Positions 32,205 to 36,614 of a stretch of 36,614 bases of DNA are shown here, piece after piece (within the stretch, counting starts at the first letter, position 1; every line of letters begins with the position of its first letter). The notes under the pieces were generated by a model. It was not told the DNA's origin. It was given only the letters and a program-made list of their open reading frames with translations, and searched no databases. The translations under genes were made by a program, and so were the position numbers. This DNA is from Clostridia bacterium (GTDB lineage: Bacteria > Bacillota > Clostridia > Oscillospirales > Acutalibacteraceae), in the NCBI GenBank assembly GCA_017935265.1, contig JAGBHX010000064.1, positions 1 through 36,614 of the forward strand, written 5' to 3'.

Positions 32205-32744
32205 CTATCCTTCATAAACTTTTTTAAGAAAATCCCCTCTTGCATTGGTGGGCGGTTCAATCACCTTGTAGCCCTTCCACTTGAGGGTACGGAATTTAAA
32301 ATCAAGAAGCTCCGCCGGAACATATAATTTTGCCGCGGCCTGAAAAAAAGAGATGTCTTCGTTGAGAATTTTCATCACCTCATCGTCGGGCAAAAGCAAT
32401 TCTGCGGCAAAAAGATTTGCTTCATATTCAAGGCGGTCAACACCGTCAAAAAACGCAAAATCGTGAAACGCGTTCACTCCGCTTCTGTCACGGTGAAGCA
32501 TAGCGTGGCCCAGCTCGTGGGCGCAGATAATCCGCTGAAAATCCTCAGACAAATCGCTGTTGACTGTGATACTTTTGACCCTGCTCTGGGTAAGAAAAAA
32601 TCCCTTGCAGGCGGCAGGCGCCGTACCCATAGGGGCAAAAAGGGTAATAATTCCCATTTCGTCGCAAAGCTTAAACGGGTCAGCTTCAGCGTATTTTTCT
32701 CTGATTTTTTCCGCAACGGAGCATATATAATTAAAATCAGCCAT
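32205..32744 (-). CDS. ImmA/IrrE family metallopeptidase
   Basis: A 179-residue zinc protease of the COG2856 family. The HExxH motif is H-E-L-G-H in CAHELGHAMLHRD, and the downstream glutamate region is EYEANLFAAELLLPDDEV. In ICEBs1 and related elements, ImmA cleaves its partner repressor ImmR after DNA damage. In Deinococcus, IrrE cleaves DdrO. It lies 12 bases after the XRE gene, in the same order as immR-immA. The natural target is therefore the upstream XRE protein (inference). Confidence 0.92.
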   Translation of the reverse strand: MADFNYICSVAEKIREKYAEADPFKLCDEMGIITLFAPMGTAPAACKGFFLTQSRVKSITVNSDLSEDFQRIICAHELGHAMLHRDRSGVNAFHDFAFFDGVDRLEYEANLFAAELLLPDDEVMKILNEDISFFQAAAKLYVPAELLDFKFRTLKWKGYKVIEPPTNARGDFLKKVYEG

Positions 32745-32756
32745 AAAAATCCCTCT

Positions 32757-33188
32757 TTATTCAGCCTTTTTGCCGTAGGTCTGTTTAGCCCTGCTCTTAC
32801 ATTCAAGATATGCCTGCATAACCGCTTCAAAATAGGCATCCTTTGCGTCCTGAGAAATTTCTCCCCCTGCAAAAAGGGCGGCATTGCGCTCCATCAAAAA
32901 GTCGATTTCTCTCGCCGCCTTGTCGCCGTAAAGGCTTCGCGTTTCCTCAACAAAGGGCTGCTTTTCAATGCCGTAAAGGGGGTCGTCAATTTCGTCATTT
33001 GTGAGATAATCAACAGACACCTGCAATGTTTCGGCCAATTTGCGCAGGGTGGATGCCCTCGGCCGTGTGTCGGTGGTTTCATAGGCAACAATTGCCCTTG
33101 CGGAAACGCCAACCAGCTTGCCTAATTCCTCCTGATTTAATTTCAAAAGAGTCCTTGCCTCTCTCACCTTTTGGGCAAAATTCTTCAT
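32757..33188 (-). CDS. XRE-family repressor (ImmR-like)
   Basis: A 143-residue protein. Residues 5-62 form a Cro/C1-type DNA-binding domain (VREARTLLKLNQEELGKLVGVSARAIVAYETTDTRP). The C-terminal 80 residues are helical and charged, the sort of region an ImmA protease cleaves. Its gene leads the XRE-ImmA-small protein operon, with a perfect TTGACA and TATAAT promoter. Direct repeats GAAGTTT around that promoter and the facing polymerase promoter are the likely binding sites. It lacks a LexA-type self-cleavage domain. Confidence 0.88.
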   Translation of the reverse strand: MKNFAQKVREARTLLKLNQEELGKLVGVSARAIVAYETTDTRPRASTLRKLAETLQVSVDYLTNDEIDDPLYGIEKQPFVEETRSLYGDKAAREIDFLMERNAALFAGGEISQDAKDAYFEAVMQAYLECKSRAKQTYGKKAE

Positions 33189-33215
33189 ACGACCTCATCC
33201 TTTCAAAAATTACCG

Positions 33216-33330
33216 TTGACAAACATCCTGTCGGGTGGTACAATAAATACGAAGTTTAGGAAGTTTGACACCATTATAACAGAAATTTTGCCTTTGTCAA
33301 TAGGAAGTTTCGGAACTTAAGGAAGATTTT
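33216..33330. promoter_or_regulatory. Face-to-face promoters with shared 9-bp repeat operator
   Basis: Plus strand (polymerase): TTGACA (33216-33221) - 17 bases - TACAAT (33239-33244), start near 33251. Minus strand (XRE operon): TTGACA (33295-33300) - 16 bases - TATAAT (33273-33278), start near 33266. The promoters point at each other and their start sites are about 15 bases apart. GAAGTTT occurs at 33251-33257 and 33260-33266 (9-bp period), covering both start sites. A second group lies at 33304, 33313 and 33322 (GAAGTTT, GAACTTA, GAAGATT), again every nine bases, up to the polymerase ribosome site. Confidence 0.8.
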
Positions 33331-34575
33331 ATGAAAAAAACACCCGTAATCTTACACAGCGACCTCAACAGCTTTTATGCTTCGGTTGAAATTATGCTTA
33401 ACCCTGATTTAAGGGGTAAGCCTGTTGCTGTGTGCGGAAGCACCGAAAACCGCCACGGAATTGTGCTTGCAAAAAGTGAGCTCGCCAAACGGTGCGGAGT
33501 TAAAACCGCTATGGTAAACTGGGAGGCCAAGCGCCTTTGCCCTGATTTGATTATGGTTGAGCCTCATTTTGAGCAATATATGAAATATTCCAAATTGGCG
33601 AGAGAAATTTATTGCAGATATACCGATTTGGTTGAGCCATTCGGAATGGACGAATGTTGGCTTGACGTGACCGACAGCGGAATGCTTTTCGGCTCAGGAT
33701 TTGACATTGCTCAGCGTATCCGCCGTGAAATGAAAGAGGAATTGGGTCTTACGGTAAGCGTTGGCGTTTCTTTTAACAAAATTTTTGCAAAGCTCGGCTC
33801 AGATATGAAAAAGCCCGACGCCGTCACCGAAATCAGCATTGACGATTACAAAGAAAAGGTCTGGCCCCTGCCTGTGAATGAGCTGCTTTATGTGGGCCGT
33901 TCAACGGTGCAGAAGCTGAATTTTTACGGTGTGCACACCATCGGCCAGCTGGCGGCAACGAGCCCCGAGCTTTTGAAAAGCTGGTTTGGTGTCAAGGGAG
34001 AGCAATTATGGCACTTTGCCAACGGAACGGACACCTCAAAGGTTATGCACAAGGATTATAAATCCGAAGTAAAATCAATCGGCCACGGTATAACCTGCAA
34101 GGAAGATTTGGTAACAGAAAAAGAAGTGTGGCTGGTTATGCTTGAAATGAGTCAGGACATCGGTCACAAGCTGAAGGCACACAATCTTTCCGCCTGCGGA
34201 GTGCAGATTTCAATTAAAGATAATAACCTGAGCACCAAACAGTATCAATGCAAAACACCCTTCCCCACCCAGAGCGCAGACATAATTGCACGCACGGGCA
34301 GAAAGCTGTTTGACGACAACCTGCCCGAAAAAATTCAGGTCAGAGCCGTCACGGTGAGGGCTATAGACCTACGCCCTGCAGACGACGTTTTTCAGGTGGA
34401 TATGTTCAACGATGTGAAAAAGATTGAAAAAATTGAAAAGCTTGACAATGCCGTTGAAGTGTTGCGCCAACGATTCGGCAACAAGGCTGTCCACTCTGCC
34501 GCACTGCTGGAGGAAGTGAAAGCACCGATGAACAAAACCAACGAAATCACCCTCCCCGGGCAGATGCATAAATAA
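33331..34575 (+). CDS. dinB: Y-family DNA polymerase (Pol IV/UmuC-like)
   Basis: A 414-residue translesion polymerase. Palm residues D11 (HSDLNSFYASVE) and the DE pair in GMDECWLDVT bind the catalytic metals. VSVGVSFNKIFAKLGSDMKKPD and the helix-hairpin-helix region LLYVGRSTVQKLNFYGVHTIGQLA follow, then the little finger. FQVDMFND near residue 370 fits the beta-clamp binding motif (QxDLF type). In length and clamp motif it resembles the UvrX/UmuC-like Gram-positive branch. No LexA box is seen upstream; instead the promoter overlaps candidate XRE operators. AAGGAAG is the ribosome site. Confidence 0.92.
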   Translation: MKKTPVILHSDLNSFYASVEIMLNPDLRGKPVAVCGSTENRHGIVLAKSELAKRCGVKTAMVNWEAKRLCPDLIMVEPHFEQYMKYSKLAREIYCRYTDLVEPFGMDECWLDVTDSGMLFGSGFDIAQRIRREMKEELGLTVSVGVSFNKIFAKLGSDMKKPDAVTEISIDDYKEKVWPLPVNELLYVGRSTVQKLNFYGVHTIGQLAATSPELLKSWFGVKGEQLWHFANGTDTSKVMHKDYKSEVKSIGHGITCKEDLVTEKEVWLVMLEMSQDIGHKLKAHNLSACGVQISIKDNNLSTKQYQCKTPFPTQSADIIARTGRKLFDDNLPEKIQVRAVTVRAIDLRPADDVFQVDMFNDVKKIEKIEKLDNAVEVLRQRFGNKAVHSAALLEEVKAPMNKTNEITLPGQMHK

Positions 34576-34594
34576 AAAGCAAGGAAACGCAATT

Positions 34595-35116
34595 ATGAAA
34601 AAAGTTTATGAGAATTGCCCCGTATATGAAACGAAATCTTTTTTTCTGAGGTTAGTTAAAGCTGATGACGCAGAGGCTTTGTTAAAATGTTATTCTGATA
34701 AGGAAAACGTTAAGAAATTCAATTCTGATTTTTGTACAAGTGATTTCTATTATTCAACCATAGAAGAAATGAAAGCTTGCATTAAATTTTGGTTAGAAGA
34801 ATATAAAAAGCAATATTACGTGCGCTTTGCCGTTATTGCTAAGAACAAAAATTATGTTATCGGCACAGTTGAAATTTTCGGCGGCGAAGCAGGAGTTTTG
34901 AGGATTGATTTATCAAGACAATACAACACAGAACAATCATTCGAGGAAATAATCAAGTTAACCAAAGAAATGTTTATTGATGATTTCGGAATTGAAAGTG
35001 TAAAAATCAAAACCTCAAACATTCCCGAAATGATTTGTTGCTTGGAAAAATCAGGTTTTACTCCCTCAACAACATTCCGTGTTGAATTGGGCTATCACGA
35101 ATATAACAGGCGGTGA
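34595..35116 (+). CDS. GNAT family acetyltransferase (RimJ/RimL type)
   Basis: A 173-residue acyltransferase. The N-terminal ETKSFFLRLVKADDAEALLKCYSD and the later FAVIAKNKNYVIGTVEIF and SFEEIIKLTKEMFIDDFGIESVKIKT segments fit the Acetyltransf_3 group. The classical acetyl-CoA R/Q-x2-G-x-G/A loop is degenerate here (RQYNTEQSF), so activity is uncertain. It starts 19 bases after the polymerase gene and could be transcribed with it. It is visibly more AT-rich than the genes on its left. Confidence 0.75.
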   Translation: MKKVYENCPVYETKSFFLRLVKADDAEALLKCYSDKENVKKFNSDFCTSDFYYSTIEEMKACIKFWLEEYKKQYYVRFAVIAKNKNYVIGTVEIFGGEAGVLRIDLSRQYNTEQSFEEIIKLTKEMFIDDFGIESVKIKTSNIPEMICCLEKSGFTPSTTFRVELGYHEYNRR

Positions 35117-35121
35117 TTATT

Positions 35122-35499
35122 TTGAAAAGAGAATTAGGTATTGCAAGATGCGGTCTTGCCTGTTGTCTTTGCTCCGAAAACGAAACCTGCAACGGTTGTA
35201 ATTCGGGCAACTGCCCCGACAACGATTGGTGCGAAAATAAAAAATGCTCTTTGGAAAAAAGCATTAAGCACTGCTATGAATGTGATAAAAATTGCCAAAA
35301 AGGTTTGTTGAGTAAAATTAAGCCCTACACTTTTAACTTATTTATCAGACAATATGGCGAAGAAAAATTACTTGATTGTCTTGAAAGAAACGAGCGAAAC
35401 GGTGTTGTTTATCATAGAGAAGGCGTAAACGGTGATTATGATGATTTTGACGATGTCGAAAATCTGATTCAATTTATTTTAAAAGGTAAAAAACAATAG
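35122..35499 (+). CDS. DUF3795 family cysteine-rich protein
   Basis: A 125-residue protein with about fifteen cysteines in its first 70 residues (GLACCLCSENETCNGCN, CPDNDWCENKKC, CYECDKNC), a pattern of DUF3795 that suggests metal binding. The function is unknown. A GTG at 35113 overlapping the GNAT stop could serve as start. I prefer the TTG at 35122 because AGGCGGTGAT, close to a full Shine-Dalgarno sequence, lies just before it. The C-terminal half (FDDVENLIQFILKG) is typical for the family. Confidence 0.82.
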   Translation: MKRELGIARCGLACCLCSENETCNGCNSGNCPDNDWCENKKCSLEKSIKHCYECDKNCQKGLLSKIKPYTFNLFIRQYGEEKLLDCLERNERNGVVYHREGVNGDYDDFDDVENLIQFILKGKKQ

Positions 35500-35542
35500 A
35501 CAAGCCTATTAAAGAAACTAACAAAATACTGAGGGTACAAAT

Positions 35543-36331
35543 ATGAAGCAGGATATATTAAAACAAAACGAAAACAGTTGGAATGCTTTGGCAGAGGACT
35601 TTTTCGGTGTGACGGCTTTGCCTGTCCTCGGCTGCTCAATCCCCAACGAGGACGAATTGCATCTGTTCCCCGACCTTGAGGGCAAGGCCGTTTTAGAAAT
35701 GGGCTGCGGAAGCGGCCACTCCCTGAAGTGGTGTGCCGAGCGCGGTGCGGCTGAGCTTTACGGACTGGATATTTCAGAAAGCCAACTGAACACCGCCGAA
35801 AAGCTGCTTAACGAAAGCGGTTATTCCTGCAAGCTTTTTCATCAATCAATGGAAGATAACTCAAACATTCCGCAGAATTACTTTGACGTTGTTTATTCAA
35901 TCTATGCAATCGGTTGGACTACCGACCTGAAAAAGACAATAAAAAATGCCGCCTCTTATCTAAAGCAAGGCGGTGTGTATATCTTCTCCTGGGACCATCC
36001 CCTTTTGCATTGTGTGGATTTGGAAAGTGTTGCAATTTCCGGCGGCAACAGAACGGTTGCAAAAGAAGAGCGGATTGTTTTCAGCGGCAATTATATTGAG
36101 GAGGATTATTATACCTTTGAGAAAAACGGCAATCCGCTGACCTTGCAAAACAGAAAGCTGTCAACATATATCAATGCACTTGCCGAAGCAGGCTTTGCCG
36201 TGGAAAAGGTTATTGAAGAAACCGACAGCACAATTTTGGAAAAATCCGCTGAATTTTCATCGGGCTATTATGCCGATTTCAAAGCAAAGCATTTTCCGCT
36301 TTCAATCGTTTTTAAGGCAAGAAAGCTGTAA
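35543..36331 (+). CDS. SAM-dependent methyltransferase (class I)
   Basis: A 262-residue methyltransferase. Motif I is VLEMGCGSGHSL at about residues 51-62. The acidic end of beta-2 is LYGLDISESQL, and motif IV is FDVVYSIYAIGW. A helical segment followed by GGVYIFSWDHPLLHCV carries the post-IV region. The closest general group is Methyltransf_11-like. The acceptor could be a small molecule or lipid. It is preceded by a GAGGGT ribosome site and has a higher GC share than the two genes to its left. Confidence 0.87.
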   Translation: MKQDILKQNENSWNALAEDFFGVTALPVLGCSIPNEDELHLFPDLEGKAVLEMGCGSGHSLKWCAERGAAELYGLDISESQLNTAEKLLNESGYSCKLFHQSMEDNSNIPQNYFDVVYSIYAIGWTTDLKKTIKNAASYLKQGGVYIFSWDHPLLHCVDLESVAISGGNRTVAKEERIVFSGNYIEEDYYTFEKNGNPLTLQNRKLSTYINALAEAGFAVEKVIEETDSTILEKSAEFSSGYYADFKAKHFPLSIVFKARKL

Positions 36332-36362
36332 ATTCACAGCAAAACAAATAACCCCAAAGCCC

Positions 36363-36391
36363 TTGACAAACCACCGACAATAAGATATAAT
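36363..36391 (+). promoter_or_regulatory. Perfect consensus promoter before the tRNA-like remnant
   Basis: TTGACA (36363-36368) - 17 bases - TATAAT (36386-36391) is an exact consensus. It lies 24 bases before a tRNA-like 5' half, matching the tRNA promoter elsewhere in the window. Confidence 0.88.
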
Positions 36392-36414
36392 ATCACCCGT
36401 TGCGAATAACATTT

Positions 36415-36449
36415 CGGGGTGTAGCGCAGTTGGTAGCGCGCTCTTTGGG
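36415..36449 (+). pseudogene. Broken tRNA-Pro-like 5' half
   Basis: The acceptor 5' strand CGGGGTG, a complete D arm (GCGC AGTTGGTA GCGC) and the start of an anticodon arm with TTTGGG (anticodon TGG) resemble tRNA-Pro. The anticodon stem is short by about two bases. No matching anticodon 3' strand, T arm or CACCCCG is found downstream. The last ten bases of the window (TCGGGGTGTA) start again in the same way, so an intact gene may lie just beyond the edge. Confidence 0.6.
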
Positions 36450-36604
36450 CATAAAACACGAGCGCGTCCGGTGGACGATACAGCGAAGTGTTTTATGGCG
36501 CAGCGGTCAAAATTTGCCCGCGCTCCAAGCGGAAAGCAAATTTTGGGCACCGCAAGAGGGCGACTAAAGCAGAACACTTGAAATGAAATTCGCAAATTAA
36601 AAAA
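36437..36604. repeat. Structured insert between tRNA-like copies
   Basis: The space between the two tRNA-like starts holds nested inverted repeats: CGCGCTC (36437-36443) with GAGCGCG (36460-36466), CATAAAACAC (36450-36459) with GTGTTTTATG (36488-36497), and CAAAATTTGC (36508-36517) with GCAAATTTTG (36536-36545). No credible gene is present. It is GC-rich in the middle and AT-rich at its right end. Confidence 0.6.
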
Positions 36605-36614
36605 TCGGGGTGTA

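Noticed and set aside
32463..33125. A 220-codon open frame on the plus strand
   Set aside because: It overlaps both the ImmA and XRE genes on the opposite strand, and these have clear motifs and ribosome sites.
31929..33188. Part of an integrative element such as ICEBs1
   Set aside because: An immR-immA-like pair is present, but no integrase, relaxase, excisionase or attachment site is seen nearby, and the neighbours are ordinary metabolic genes.
33216..33330. A LexA box at the polymerase promoter
   Set aside because: No CGAAC-N4-GTTCG match is found; the best partial matches belong to the GAAGTTT repeats.
36302..36595. A 97-codon open frame on the minus strand at the right edge
   Set aside because: It runs through the tRNA-like remnant and its inverted repeats, lacks a ribosome site and resembles no protein family; it is an artefact.

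Overview
The window looks like a chromosomal stretch from a Gram-positive, spore-forming member of the Clostridia, probably near the gut Oscillospirales (an inference from gene content, about 45% GC by eye, and strong AGGAGG-type ribosome binding sites; no marker gene was compared). Supporting genes are a SipL-like DUF3794/LysM spore protein, a zinc-ribbon L28 protein, RecA with a Firmicutes-type LexA box, and a CDP-glycerol-type wall polymer transferase.

Layout, left to right. 1-5983: the tail of an unknown plus-strand gene, then a minus-strand operon recA-recX-rimO-pgsA-DUF5696, headed by a promoter with a LexA box. 6100-11140: plus-strand rpmB, a teichoic-acid type glycerophosphotransferase, a membrane acyltransferase with a zinc ribbon, a metallophosphoesterase and an AI-2E family permease. 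11144-14748: a secreted protein and a divergent small XRE regulator sharing two 17-bp palindromic operators, then the SipL-like gene behind a sigma-E-like promoter. 14749-19245: a helix-turn-helix/membrane/lipase fusion protein, metG and tatD. 19373-19570: tRNA-Met and tRNA-Glu with their own promoter and terminator, followed by an array of small hairpins at 19573-19740. 19791-22134: an unknown 157-residue protein, a tyrosine-type phosphatase and a secreted GH43-like protein.

22228-31858: a very large MMPL transporter with six diverged repeats in one extracytoplasmic loop, an EamA permease, a Phd/Doc toxin-antitoxin pair, an unknown membrane protein, a GNAT enzyme, a YczE/YitT-like membrane protein, a YhcH/YiaL sugar protein and a GH36 alpha-galactosidase. 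31929-34575: a compact module of XRE regulator, ImmA/IrrE protease and a small conserved-looking protein, opposite a Y-family DNA polymerase. Its two promoters face each other and share a repeat at both start sites. 34595-36331: GNAT, DUF3795 and a SAM methyltransferase. The right edge holds a perfect promoter driving a broken tRNA-Pro-like 5' half, and the last ten bases begin another copy.

Most of the window is ordinary core and accessory genome. The most interesting parts are the XRE/ImmA/polymerase switch, the XRE-lipase fusion, the repeat-expanded MMPL protein, the hairpin array and the interrupted tRNA at the right edge.
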